Positions 34,440-45,731 of a DNA stretch of 64,000 nucleotides are shown here, piece by piece. Source of the DNA: Madurella fahalii. Lineage: Eukaryota > Ascomycota > Sordariomycetes > Sordariales. Below the pieces are notes generated by a model. That model was given only the letters and a program-made list of their open reading frames with translations, ran no database searches and was not told the origin of the DNA. How positions within the stretch are numbered: the first letter of the stretch is position 1; each line of letters opens with the position of its first letter. The position numbers and the translations under genes are program-made. The DNA lies in contig CM056875.1 in assembly GCA_029876055.1 (NCBI GenBank), positions 3,993,001-4,057,000 on the forward strand, given 5' to 3'.

Positions 34440-37400
34440 TCAACAACCATTCTCGTCAATGCTAATGACATGAAGCACGGCGCCCAAGTAAAAAGGGTTC
34501 ACCACGGTACACGGCACGCCCCGCTTCACCTTCCACATGCCATTCGGGCCGATACGGAATTCCTTATCTAGTAGCTTGACCTTAAGGATGCCTCGGGCAA
34601 CCGAGCAAACGCGTATCCTGGACTCATCAGCGTTCCAGTGCAGGCTACTGCCTGGTTGTACCTCTACAAGCTGGAAGGTGGTGTTATCCGCGACAGAAAC
34701 TGCTCGGCCTTGTGTGAGATAGGGCGAGGAGAAGGCGATATCTTTGACCGAGTCAGACTGCAATTGCAGGACGAAGAGCAGTTGGGGGAGGGGGGTAGTA
34801 GGGTGGTGGAAACAGAGTGCTCTCGGTGACGGATACGGAACCGCGGAGCAAATGTCAAGCACAAAAGTGCAGGGAAACGAAATACCGGATTACTCACCTT
34901 CGACACTGTCACCAGCACCCGTCCGAATCCTACCCGGTGCAATCTCCCAGTCTGCCATCATCAATGACAGTGTCGAGTTTGGCTCCGCTAAAGCTCTCGG
35001 CCACAGAGACGCTTCGTTGGGAGCGCTAGAACTCGCGTTTCTTACTGCTCCTTTTCTGTACTTCGTGTTAGATAGGGCCGTCATACCTTCAGCGATCTTG
35101 GTGACTTTAGAGGCAGCACCCTGTTTGGTCTCTTGGCTTGGATGCTCTTGCTGTTGCTTGAGGAGGCGATGGGATCTCCGCGCTCCGTTGACCTCCACCG
35201 CCATAGTGTGTTGATCCCCCCTTGCTCTAACTTGGCTGGTATCAGCGCTGTCGGCGTCTTTTTGCCGCGCGGCCACTTCCCGCCTCGGTGCTTTAACCCC
35301 CAGTTTGGCCGCGAGTCTTCGAATCGAGTTTTGTCTCTTAGTCTTTCCTTTAGGAGTCGTTTTGTGGACCTTTGTGATCGACACCAACTTGGCTTTCCCG
35401 GCCATACGGGCAGGGATCGCGGTTTTATATCTAGAACTCTGATGCGCTGCTGCCGGCGACACTGTGACGCTCGAGTCACTGTTGTCGTTATCGTCTTCAT
35501 CATTGCTTTCGCTGGGCGGGGTGGAAGACGCAGCGTCGGTGACCCTCTCCTTTACAGGGGTACTGACTAAAGCTCTTATCCGATCCATGTCTGGAGCTAG
35601 TGTTGGTATCCCGAAGCTACAGTCTGGGCCCTGGCTTTCGCATGAGGATCGATAGAAACAGTTGCAGCAGGTCTTAATGCCGAAATACTCCTTGAGCTCG
35701 TCTGAAGCTGTCGCTGGGAGCGCGATACACTCTGTAAAAGCCCTGTCTGCGCCCACCAACGACCTCTCGGAGATTTGGGCGCTTTCAGGGTAAGCGCAGC
35801 CAACACATCTCGACGGATTGCTGGTTCCGCCGAGATAGACCAGCAAAACACAGAGCGTCTTAAGGTTCGGATGGCCACCGGCAAGTTGAAACTTCCAACT
35901 GTGGGGGAGCTCGCGTCGGCGCAGGAGAGGAAGAAGCTCAAAAATGAGCGGGCTGCTAGGCGGAGGCGTGTCATGGGGCATGTAAACCATCAAGTACTGC
36001 CAAAGCGCAGAATCCTGAAGCCTACAGTTGGCCGCAGAACCTGGTTGCTCCGGTGGACTAATATCTCCGTCCCTCTTCGGCTTGGCTCTGCTGATAGGGA
36101 TTTCGACAACCAGTTGACCCGCTGAGGGCAAGTCAGTGGCAGAAGGACTGGCGACAATGGTGACAGGAGTTGTCTTCTGCTGCTTGCTCTTGTTCTCGCT
36201 AACTTCTCCTTTCGGCCGTTTGCTCGTCTCCCTGCGCTCAAGTCTTCCCGACCTCTTTCTACGCCCTGGACGTCGAGGGATAGCCTTTGGTAGGGCAGTA
36301 TCGGGCTTTATTGGGTTCCTCGAAACCACTATAGGAGGCATTCGGCCAGAACTAGCGTCAGGAGACTTGCGTTTTCCGGTAACAGACAATGTCCCGTCAA
36401 GATTGTCATTGAGAAGACACGCTCGATGGCTGGCCTTCATTGTGTGCTCTTGTTAGCCCGGGTCGAACGAGACTAAACATCAACTGTTAGCTTCGGGGTC
36501 GACATACACTGAAATGTCCACCGAGAGCCCAGGCATCAGCGAATATGGTCTGGCAGTCTCTCACGGGGCAAATCCACGGCTCTGGGTCGCTCATGCGTGG
36601 GAGGTAGCCCTCCGGGAAAAGCGCACCCGCTCCAGGGATCGTTCGGAGTACCCCGTCTGCATCGTTTGATAAGATGGCCGAGGTCTTGAAAAGTCTAGGA
36701 GGTAGAGAGACCTACCCCAGTGGCCTACCCAGTCCGAGTAAGGCCGATCACCACACATTATAAGTGGATTCTCCTCGCTGGGCCCCTCAACCTCACTGGA
36801 CTTTCCACTGCCGCCGTAACTGGCTTTCCCCCCGGCTTCTCCTATCTCCGTTTCAAACCCTGCCGCAGCGTCAGGACAAGCCAAAGAGGGGTCAGGGAAG
36901 GCGTCGTCACCTCGTTCACCAGGTGCGCTCTGGTCGACAGTTTTCCACTGACGCAATGATGTTATTGGCGGTGAAAGCGGATCATTAGCAGCATCGGAAA
37001 TAGGAGGCCGAGAAGATAATCCCTCCACTCCTTGAACGCTTTCCCCCAGTTCACTTCTACTATGAGCGTCGATCTTGAGTTGAGTGAGGGGGACAGGTTG
37101 CTGAGATGATGCCGCTGTGCCATCAACCGTGAGCAGCAGACGCCGCTTCGGCTGTGGCCCAATGCTTGACAATATTTCTAGCTCGTGCTTCTTATTCGGC
37201 GAGTTTACTAAACTCGGCGGAGTGTCGGGGCTCGCTGGCTGCATTGGCTGGTTCCGGCCGGGGGAACTAGCTTCTCTCTGGGCCTTGCTGGCAATGCTCG
37301 AGACCAAGTAATCTGGTGCCAATACGGCATGCCCTGTTAACTTGACGTTCTGAACAAGATGGCGGCTATAGAGGGGAGGACTTTACCATCCCGATACTTG

Positions 37401-37789
37401 CTTGGGCTGCGGCAGCGGCTGCGGCTCTTGCTGGGAAGAGTTTGGCCATCGGATCTCATACTCTGTCCCGTTCGTACATTGGCGTGCAACAGTATGAAAT
37501 TTTTGCGTGACGAGCTCAGCGGCGCACATCTCTCTGTGTTAAAGAGCGCTGAGGAACTGGCATGGACAAGGGGGTGAGTGTCATGACTGTTGCTACTATC
37601 GTTCTGGACGAGGTTGCCCTGTTGGCCCAGGTCTCGAATATAAACCTCTCTTGAAGAGTTGACCATGTCTGAAGAAGAGGGATGCTGAAGTGAATCGGCG
37701 TGGGAAAATCCGAGTGCAATGGGTTGGAAACCCAGTACCGGATATTGTGAAACTGTTTTGTTGGGAACATATGTAGAAGGGAAATACAT
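34440..37789 (-). CDS. Large nuclear-type protein: C2H2 finger, Cys-rich region, C-terminal cupin-like domain
   Basis: Five exons on the minus strand: 37789-37387, 37333-36729, 36684-36508, 36434-34898 and 34741-34440, giving 1007 residues in frame. Residues 1-330 are disordered. Around 337-405 comes DGVLRTIPGAGALFPEGYLP, then WICPVRDCQTIFADAWALGG, then HF..SHRACLLNDNLDGTLS, a C2H2 finger of a fungal type that is split by the 73-nt third intron. A second Cys-rich block (CVGCAYPESA, then IKTCCNCFYRSSCESQGPDC) resembles the DUF3716 type. The last 115 residues (WEIAPGRIR, AFSSPYLTQGRAVSV, RIRVCSVARGILKVKL, FRIGPNGMWKVKRGVPC) look like a cupin related to CENP-C/Mif2 tails. A chromatin role is inferred. 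The second intron (44 nt) is the weakest junction. Confidence 0.75.
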
Positions 37790-38221
37790 CCAAGGGCGCG
37801 AGAACCGTTTGTTGCTAGCTGATGTTCAGGCTCCTACATTCCAAAGCTCGATGTTATCATCAGACTTAGAGGCAAGGGATGCGCCCAGAACCCAAGACTG
37901 GACAAGGAATGGGAAAACGACGGCAGCAATCACAGGGTGCCGCCCCGACCTACGGCCCGAGGAATGATGTTTCCCTTAAAACAGCCTAATGCAATACCCC
38001 AAAAGCCTTGCAAATTTACCATCAGCACACAAAACGCCGTGCTCCATCCGCTGGGGCAAGAGAGTTCGGTGCCCCTGAGGGTGCACATCTTGATCGTGGA
38101 TCCAGAACGTCTAGGAGGAGCAAAGTCAACAGGATCTATTTGTGACAAATATTGTACAGCATCTCTGGACACAACAAGACCCGTCCAGCTGCAATGTACA
38201 GGCCACAGGTAGCCGGCATGG
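37790..38221. other. Intergenic
   Basis: About 430 nt between the 5' end of the C2H2/cupin gene and the 3' end of the L27 gene, both leftward. No gene seen. Confidence 0.5.
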
Positions 38222-39451
38222 TTAGGCTTCGACCTTGGTCTTATCGGCCACCGCAGCATCCTTGGAGACTTTGGCAGCCCGGGCTTTAGCCATGGCTTCG
38301 GCCCTCTCCAGTAGTCTCTGTTCTCTTTTCGCGTGCACATGTTTCCTGTACTCAGCACGACGGGCCGCCTTGGCCCGCTTGCGATTCTTGATGCCCTTGA
38401 AATAAACCATGCGTTTCCTCCTCCGCAAGCGGAACTTTGCCTTTCTGGAATCCGTCTTCTCAGTTCCGGGTAAACTGCCGACATCGCCCACGATCCGGCC
38501 AATCTCCCAGTTTGTCTCGCGGTAGCTGTAGTCGCTCTGCAGGCGCAGCACCCGCGTTCCTTTGCGCACTTCAAGTTCCCGCTCCTTCCGGGCCACCTCA
38601 GCCTCCCGGTTTGCCTCGTGCTTCGCCCTGATCTTGAGTTTTTCCTTGATCAGACGGAGGATGACGGCGTTGCCATCCGTCAGCGGAACCTGCTGTTCTG
38701 AGTTCTCGGCAGTCTTGTCGTTGTTCTGCTCAGCCTCGACTGCGGTCTCAGCCTCGGGTTCGATGGTTTTATCGTGCCGTGTCACTGAGAGTGGGATGCC
38801 GCTGGCTGCCGTCTCCTCCACTACCAGCTCTTCGATCTTCCGGGGGACAGCGGCGAGGTTGAGCTTGCGTCGCCGGGGAGTGCCCGGTGGGTACGGCAGC
38901 TTATCATCGCGGTTGAAGACAACGCCAATGTACTGACGGTCAGGGTGGCGTTGGGGGTCTCGATAGTATTTGACGTAACCGGCGACGGCGGCGTGGATGG
39001 TGTGGTCGCGGCCCATGATGGTGTTCTCACCCGGGTGCCATATCGTACCACGCTGCTTATAGATAATGTTGCCAGGTAAGACATACTGGTCTGGGAGGGG
39101 AGAAACGGATTAGCAAGTCGATTCTTTGCCGGCGGCAGCAGCGAGGACCCCCCCTGCCGCGGCCGAGTCGAGGGTCGACAGGATCGCCGGTCTTGAAGCC
39201 ATACCGCCAGTCTTCTTCGCGCCCAACTTCTTGGGTATCGTCTTCTTGTTCTTCAGCCTGTAGGCGCCTTGCGACTTGACTGAGGCATAGCGCCTGCCCT
39301 GCACGGCCGCATCGGCAGCCAGGGAGCCGATTCGGAGGTGTGCGAACCGCTCTTCGAAGCTTGTCGTCGCGGTCCGCAACACGGTACTAAACGGATGGCA
39401 ACTGCTGGCAGCAGCCCTCTGAGCGGGCCGCTGCAGCCGTACGAGATGCAT
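38222..39451 (-). CDS. Mitochondrial large ribosomal subunit protein bL27m (MRP7-like)
   Basis: Structural protein of the mitochondrial 54S subunit. Exons are 39451-39205 and 39090-38222 (114-nt intron), 371 residues. The start MHLVRLQRPAQRAAAS is basic and amphipathic, a mitochondrial presequence. The L27 core is VKSQGAYRLKNKKTIPKKLG, continuing over the splice as GDQYVLPGNIIYKQRGTIWH and PGENTIMGRDHTIHAAVAGY. The long carboxyl extension (about 240 residues, Lys/Arg/Glu-rich helices) is typical of fungal MRP7, which is far longer than bacterial L27. Confidence 0.93.
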
Positions 39452-39774
39452 TGGGTCCGACGCGCGAGCGTGACTCGCGGCAATTGAAGACGGAGGATGG
39501 GCAGCGCAGCAGAGCGAGAACCACGACCCGAGCCGAAGTATTGCTTGAGACGACGAGTTGCAAGGGTGAAGTTTTCTGCTTAGTCAGCCACAAAGAACTG
39601 GCTGATAAGATAAGCAATGGCAGCCGGCGGCACCGCGCTCGGTTGGATCTTGCCAGCAAGTCCAGAAATGCGAGTCCCATTGAGATTCACTCCCATTGAG
39701 CCCTGTTCCCTACGTGCTTGCCAGAACACTCTCCACCACGACTTCTCGAGGTAGCTTGCTTAGGCTCACACACG
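39452..39774. other. Divergent promoter, L27 and LCL2
   Basis: About 320 nt shared upstream region; no ORF with motifs. Confidence 0.5.
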
Positions 39775-40210
39775 ATGCGCCTGTTCGCCCTTTTGCTGCT
39801 CACGCTGGCGAGCTCTGTGGCCGCGCAATTCGGTTTCTTTGACCAGATGTTTGGCGGCAGTGGCGGACAGCAACACCATCATCACCAAGCACAAAACGTA
39901 CCTAGCGACTCGTCCGTCTACCGCGCACAATACGCTCGCTCACACTGCGACAAATACCTATGTCCAGACACCCTCGGTAAGTGTTGCACTATCCACCTCT
40001 TCCCGTCCCCCCGGAAGCCCCGAGAAAGAACTAGTCTAACCGCAGTTGACAGCATGCGTGCACTTCCCACATCACTGTCCCTGTGCATGGCCCTCGCACG
40101 AAGATAAGTTCGAGCTCGCTGAGGGGCAGCGGATATGTGTCTCCAAGGGCGGGTTCAAAGCCGGCGAGGCGGCAAGGAAGGTTGAGTTGGCACGAAAGGG
40201 CTTGTTATAA
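39775..40210 (+). CDS. LCL2-like secretory-pathway protein (long chronological lifespan 2)
   Basis: Exons are 39775-39976 and 40053-40210 (76-nt intron, donor GTAAGT), 119 residues. MRLFALLLLTLASSVAAQ is a clear signal peptide. The mature chain has GGQQHHHHQAQ, then CDKYLCPDTL joined over the splice to ACVHFPHHCPCAWPSHEDKF, then ICVSKGGFKAGEAARK. The Cys pattern and length match fungal Lcl2, proposed to act in ER-associated degradation. It lacks an HDEL-type retention signal. Confidence 0.9.
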
Positions 40211-40680
40211 AACGCTACGCGACAATGGGGCATCTGGCATGTCAAGGGATAACAGATGAGCGCTGAGGATCAAACTATGATTGGTGTGCCGAACTCTGCA
40301 TCCACCGAATGCGCGCCGTGCTACCCTTGCGAGAGGGGAATGCATAAATACAACCGAGGTAGAGCGCAGTATAAGTCGATTCATGCCTTTGCTCCATAAA
40401 CGCCCAAGCAAGCAACCCGCCCCAAGTCCGTAGCCTGGAAAACCAAAGCTTGACGATAACCACGAGCCACGATCTGATGCTAGCATCCGTCGCCTAGTAC
40501 AAGTGATATCTGCCCCCTTCCAACTTGCCGCAAATACGAAAAACAAAGTAAAGGATTACTATCATACTTCGAGCTCTGATGCCATTCCTTCGTAAAGTCA
40601 ACTTCGTCGCTCCGTGCCCACCAAGATCCACGATCCCTCCATGCGCCAGCCGGCCAACAAGACACAGACACACTTCCCGA
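40211..40680. other. Intergenic between convergent genes
   Basis: About 470 nt of 3' flanking sequence; no gene seen. Confidence 0.5.
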
Positions 40681-41673
40681 CTACGACGAGCCGTTGGCCT
40701 GTCCTGGCAAAGACGGGACAGCTGGAACACCGTCATTCCCGTCATCCTCTTCCTCGTCCTCATCCTCGTCTTCAAGTTTCTCTGGATGCCCAAGCAGCGC
40801 AGCCACGTTCTTCATCTCGTAGTGCTTTTTGCGCATTTCTTCGAAGCGGCGATGCTTCTCGCGTTCCTCGGCGCTCAGACCGACCAGGTACTCGTCGGTA
40901 TCCGTGTCGTGCCCACTGCCGTTGCTATCGACGTGGACTGCGCGGGGCCGCGTGTGGGCCGGGTCGCCGAAGCCGTGCTCGGGCACCTCCTCCTCAGGCT
41001 CGCCGAGCGACAGGCCGGGAATCTCGTCATCACCGCTGGGCCGCTGCCGCTGCTGCTGTAGCTGGCGGCGTGGCACGCCGTCTACGCGATCCATGTCGAT
41101 GCCGTTCGGGTCGATGGGCTCGGCCATGTCCTCATCGTCCGATGGATCCTCAGCCGGGTCGTAGTGCTTCGCATACGGCGTCTTGGGCTCGTTGATCTTC
41201 ATGGTGCTACTGCGCTCTTGCTCCGTCAAATACAGGTTGGCCTCGTCCCACTTCAGCCGTTGTCCCTGTTCCTCGGCATCGTCACCCTGCTGGCTGGGTG
41301 TGAGCGAGCTCTGCCGGCGAGATCCACCAGGCCGCGAGCCAGCCGTCGAGGACGAGCGCCGGTGCCCGGCATTGTATTGCGTGTTCGCGATTGTCAACTC
41401 CTTCGCTTCCTTAGGTGTCAGAGTATGATCGGGGGTGCTCGCGAGATCGATTGGGGTGTGCGGTGCATCGTGGCGGTCGATTGGCGACACTGGGGGAGAC
41501 CCGCGATACGAGTTTTTAAGGATGCCTGCATCGTTGGGTAGGGCCGTTAGCGGGCAGGGCCTACCAAGGCAGAGCAGCGCAACAGACGTAAGTTGCTCAG
41601 ACTTACCTTTCGGGCGCGGGGCATTCGGACCCGGCGGGGTATGCGTAGGGCTTGGGTTCGCGGCGCTCGCCAT
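40681..41673 (-). CDS. Protein phosphatase inhibitor 2 / GLC8 homologue
   Basis: Regulator of type-1 protein phosphatase. Exons are 41673-41607 and 41525-40681 (81-nt intron), 303 residues. Conserved boxes in order: PRPKGILKNSYRGSPPVSP (the PP1-docking KGILK, formed across the splice), RLKWDEANLYLTEQERSSTM, KINEPKTPYAKHYDP (phosphorylation loop with PKTPY), DDEDMAEPIDPNGIDMD, and EEREKHRRFEEMRKKHYEMK near the end, followed by an acidic tail. All three inhibitor-2 contact regions are present. The longer upstream frame is not conserved; the ATG at 41673 gives MASAANPSP. Confidence 0.93.
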   Translation of the reverse strand: MASAANPSPTHTPPGPNAPRPKGKSEQLTSVALLCLGRPCPLTALPNDAGILKNSYRGSPPVSPIDRHDAPHTPIDLASTPDHTLTPKEAKELTIANTQYNAGHRRSSSTAGSRPGGSRRQSSLTPSQQGDDAEEQGQRLKWDEANLYLTEQERSSTMKINEPKTPYAKHYDPAEDPSDDEDMAEPIDPNGIDMDRVDGVPRRQLQQQRQRPSGDDEIPGLSLGEPEEEVPEHGFGDPAHTRPRAVHVDSNGSGHDTDTDEYLVGLSAEEREKHRRFEEMRKKHYEMKNVAALLGHPEKLEDEDEDEEEDDGNDGVPAVPSLPGQANGSS

Positions 41674-42565
41674 ATCTTGTGCTTGAATCCGTATATGTTG
41701 GATGACGGGTATCCCTTTTTGCCTCCGGTCCAACGGGATGCTCTCGTAACTGTCGGGTTCGCAAAGCGGGAGTTGTTTGATGGAACGGGCTGAGAGGTGG
41801 AGTGACCTTCTGGAAGCGTAGGGAGGGGTCCAGAATATCTGCCAAGCCTGCACCCGTCAGCTTCAGAGCTCGAGACACCTGAGCTACGCAGCACAGTGCG
41901 TCCACAGCTCTCAATGGAGGCGAAAACGCAATCCAGACGGCTGCTTCAATCCAACGTTTTTTGGACAGCTGAATGAAGAGAAGCACGCTTGTAACGCTGG
42001 CTCCGGCTGACGACAGGTCCAAGCATTTGCTGGATCATTCAGTCATTGCATGGCGTAAAAGATCGCCCAAATCAGCAGCGTGTGCATACTGTACCGGGAC
42101 ACAAAGCTCCCCACCATCTCAAACTCTCAAACCCCAATACCGTAGTTGAGGTTTCCTCCGAGGAGCAAGGCCAGATTTCCAATTCCTTTCCATCTAGGCA
42201 TGCTTATGTGCAAAATGTGTGCGGATGTAATTTTTTGGGGGTTTCCTAAGTTGAAATTTGGCGTTTATAGCTAGTAGTTGCCTTCCATTGTTTAGTCGCC
42301 ATGGGCATCCGAGCTGTTGCGCTCTTGGCTAATGTTCATCTGCATCCTGGTGGTCGCGTGCACTGTTACGTCATGGCACATTGCGCCCATAGTTCCAAAT
42401 GGGAACGGGAGAAGACTCGGCAGGAGCTTCGACAGCGGCCATCTTCTATGCCGTATCCAGGTTGAACTCTCGTCCTATCCTGCGTGCAGCTATCATTCTT
42501 CCATTGGGGCCACCGAATCAGCGGCAAGCGCCAGAATCGAGCCGCCAGCCCCGCGGTACTATGGG
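41674..42565. other. Intergenic 0.9 kb
   Basis: Between GLC8 and the transporter, both leftward. No supported ORF. It marks the border between the housekeeping block and the catabolic cluster. Confidence 0.5.
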
Positions 42566-44754
42566 CTACCCCGTGCTTTCCACACGCTCGGCCTTGATGC
42601 TCCGGTGATAATTATTCATGACGTCGCCCTCAATATCCTCCTCAAACACGTCCACGTGTGTCGTGGCAAATTTGCGTGCGCTGACCCCGCGCTGGAACAA
42701 CATATCCATCTCCGCAAAAGAACGGCCCGATGGTTCAGGGACGCGGAAGTAGGTGTAGATGATGCAGAGGAAACACACGCCGCCCTGTATCACCGTGGGT
42801 TAGCGGGTTTCTTTGACTACAGTGGGATTGCGAACGTGACAGACCCAGAAAAAGCCGGCAAAGTTACGCCAATCCCATGCTCCAGGGTTGAGCATGTAGG
42901 GAGTCAAGACACTGCAAATGATGCCAACAATTATGCTTGGATCAGAGTCAGCATTTCGTCGTTGCCTTTGCCCACGAGCTATCTCAGGGCATTCAAGACT
43001 TACTAGAGAACACGTCCCAGCGCTACCGTTTTAATCTGCAGCCTTCGGGTCGATATCTCACTAACCAACGAGTAACAAACGGTTCCTACTGTCAGCTGGT
43101 ATGTCAAGGCCCAGCCCAGCATGATGCTACCCGTCGCAATCGATCCCTCCCTACGCTGCGCCTCGGGTACGAGCCCCAAGAAGCCGAGGATCATAAGCAT
43201 GACACAAAGTCCGCACAATCCGTAGAGGTAGAGAGATCGACGGCCAATTCCGCGGCTCATCAGGAACCAGGCGCCAAACACACCAACCATGTTCATGCCG
43301 TACTGGCCCAGCGCGAAGCCATAGGCGCTATTAGAGTCGAGCCCTGCCTGAGTAAGGAAGTAGGTCGAGTAGTTGGAAAACGAGTTGCCACTCAGATTCT
43401 GGATGGCCCAGACCATGCAAACAATCTTCACGTCGGTCAGCCAGCTCTCAATATGCCCGGCATTTCAGGCATCCACCTCACCTCGGTCCTCCTCAAGTCG
43501 TGCCCTCTGAAACAGTCCCAGTAGCTGGCACCGCTCGTCGTCTTCTCCTCCAAGGCTGTGGTGTGGACCATCATGTCCACAGTCTCGTCCGGGTCGAAAT
43601 CCGTCTCCCGGTTCAAGCTTGTCAGGCGCAACAACGCGGCCTTTGCCTTGTCCAGCTTGCCCTTCCGGACCAGCCACCAGGGGGATTCGGGAGCAAAGAA
43701 GATGCCGACCGCCAAGGGAAGCGGCCACATCCATTGCAACGCATACGGGATTCGGTAGGCCCACTCGTCATTCCGGCCCAGCATGGACATGATGACGCCG
43801 ATTCCGATCAGCTGTCCGAGGCCCCAACAAAAGTTCACATAAGTTGTCAGGTAGCCGCGCATAGCAACGGGGCAGACCTCGGAAGCGTACGTGATGGTGA
43901 GGGTCTGAAAGACACCCCACGGCTACGCGAGAAGTAGATTAGCTTCGTCCCAAACTACGGTCTCTCTGGTTGGTGAATGGGTTCCTACAATTCCGCACAG
44001 AATCTCGGCAGCCAGCAGCGTCTGGACGTTTTGTGCCGTGAAAAACAGGGCCGTCCACGCGTTGATGAGCATCAGCGATCCTATGACGGTCCATCGGTAC
44101 CCAAACCGCTCCGACGCCCAGCCGTTGATCAAGAGGCCGATAAGCTCTCCGACATTGGCACCCTGATGCCGGGGTTTCCCATCCGTCAGCCTCGTCTCGT
44201 TCTGCCTCGTTCCCCCATCAGAGGGATAGTGAGCCCCCCAGAAAGCGGGCCGCACTGCACAAGGCGCGTGCACGCACTTTGGAACCGATACAGGGCCAGT
44301 TACCTGGCACTTACATTACTGAGCCCGGCCTGCCACGGAGCCGGCACCTCCCATTCGCCGCTCGGCAGCTGCTCCCCGTACTTCCTATTAAACGGGGGAA
44401 ACGCATCTTGTTGCCATCCTTCGTCAGTCTATCACGTCCTGTCTAGTACAGTGACACAATACAATGGGCTAGAAGGGGTGACCTACAAAAGTTGTTGATC
44501 AAGCAAATGTCATATCCTTCCATGACAATGCACGTCGAAATGAGTATGCTCCACGCTATAGCCTTGGGGTACAGCCGGATGCCCTGGAGCAGCGTCATCT
44601 TTTGCTCCTTCTCGGTCGCCGTTTTAGCAGCTTGGATGACACGCTCTGTGGCGTTGAGGCGGGTGATGTGGCTATGGCCATCCTGGTTCTTTTCGCTGAC
44701 TGCTGGCGGCTGGCCAGACGGCCTCTCACCCTCAACGATGCTGTCCGAGGCCAT
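42566..44754 (-). CDS. MFS sugar/H+ symporter, maltose permease-like
   Basis: Plasma-membrane sugar importer of the fungal alpha-glucoside/maltose permease group. Seven exons on the minus strand: 44754-44487, 44406-44315, 44162-43989, 43922-43482, 43425-43004, 42935-42845 and 42784-42566, 568 residues, the usual family length. Key segments: EGYDICLINNFYAFPPFNRK (across intron 1), GANVGELIGLLINGWASERF, PWGVFQTLTITYASEVCP, FFAPESPWWLVRKGKLDKA, DLRRTEIVCMVWAIQNLSG (across intron 4), SEISTRRLQIKTVALGR and NPGAWDWRNFAGFFWGGVCF (across intron 6), ending PEPSGRSFAEMDMLFQ. Twelve membrane helices are expected. The substrate may be maltose, another glycoside or a polyol; the context with inositol oxygenase makes a polyol conceivable. 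It is transcribed divergently from the adjacent regulator. Confidence 0.92.
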
Positions 44755-45731
44755 GCTCGTCCCAACTGTGCACGGTGGATTGCGCGGTATTGGTGCTATG
44801 CGCTTGGTCTGGCACGCAATGTGCTCTAGGTACCATCCAAGTAGACATCCAAGCCGGCGGTCTCATGGGGGAGAGAATCTTAAAAACTAAGGCCGTTCCA
44901 GGACCCGTGCTACCAAACAGTCCGGCACGAGAATTATCGACGGTTCATCCGGACCCAATGGTGAGTGCCCCAGCACCGGGAACAGTGGAGCGTCAGTGGG
45001 GAAGAGTAGGGCTTCCGGATGCTGGCCCCTGCCGTGTTCTGCAGTGGTACGGTGGGATCTTGCCGTCACGAAGGTCCGAATCCTGGGAGCTTGGAGGGTC
45101 AAGTACCAAACTCTCGTTCTCTGCGACGGCGATGACGACAGGAAGGGAAGGTGTATTGTCGACCCCTGCTCCACCCGAATGCCGGCCGACTGGATGCTGA
45201 GCCAGTGTATGTGCCTCAAGTGTTTTTCAGCGCATTGCCCGGGCTCATGTGGCGCTTTCCCCGCACCATTTTGGGCCAGTAGATTTCCTCCAAGTGAAGC
45301 TAGCCAGACAATTTCCGCTCTCGAAGAGTCTTCTGCTTCTCCCATGGAATTCTCCAATCCCCGGGGGCGGGGACTGGTAGACTCGGAGGGTATGAAGGGT
45401 ACGGTAATATTTTACGGGTCTCCGTATTGAAGCCCGATCCTCGCTCTGACCATCCTTGACTTTTTGGCCGTCGAACCTGAAGCCCACTCTCATCAGGCTT
45501 TGGACGGGGCCTGGACTGAGCCTAATCGGCGGCAATATCCCCGATCAGCCACAGCCCCTAGCGCCGAGCGACTTTAGCACAGTTTTCGGTGAGTTCCGGG
45601 AACCTTACTCCTCTCCGCAGTTCGGCCACCTTCTTTTTGGGAGCCTTAAGACTCCACTAGTGCTGCACCGCCGAGCATGCTACCGTGCCTTCCGGTCTGA
45701 GCGTGCGGGCGTCGACAGAGCCTACCACCAA
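44755..45731. promoter_or_regulatory. Divergent promoter of transporter and Zn2Cys6 regulator
   Basis: About 1 kb between start codons. No coding motif on either strand. A shared promoter fits a regulator controlling the adjacent transporter; I did not identify a defined operator. Confidence 0.45.

Noticed and set aside
42317..43006. 229-codon plus-strand ORF
   Set aside because: Antisense shadow of the last exons of the sugar transporter.
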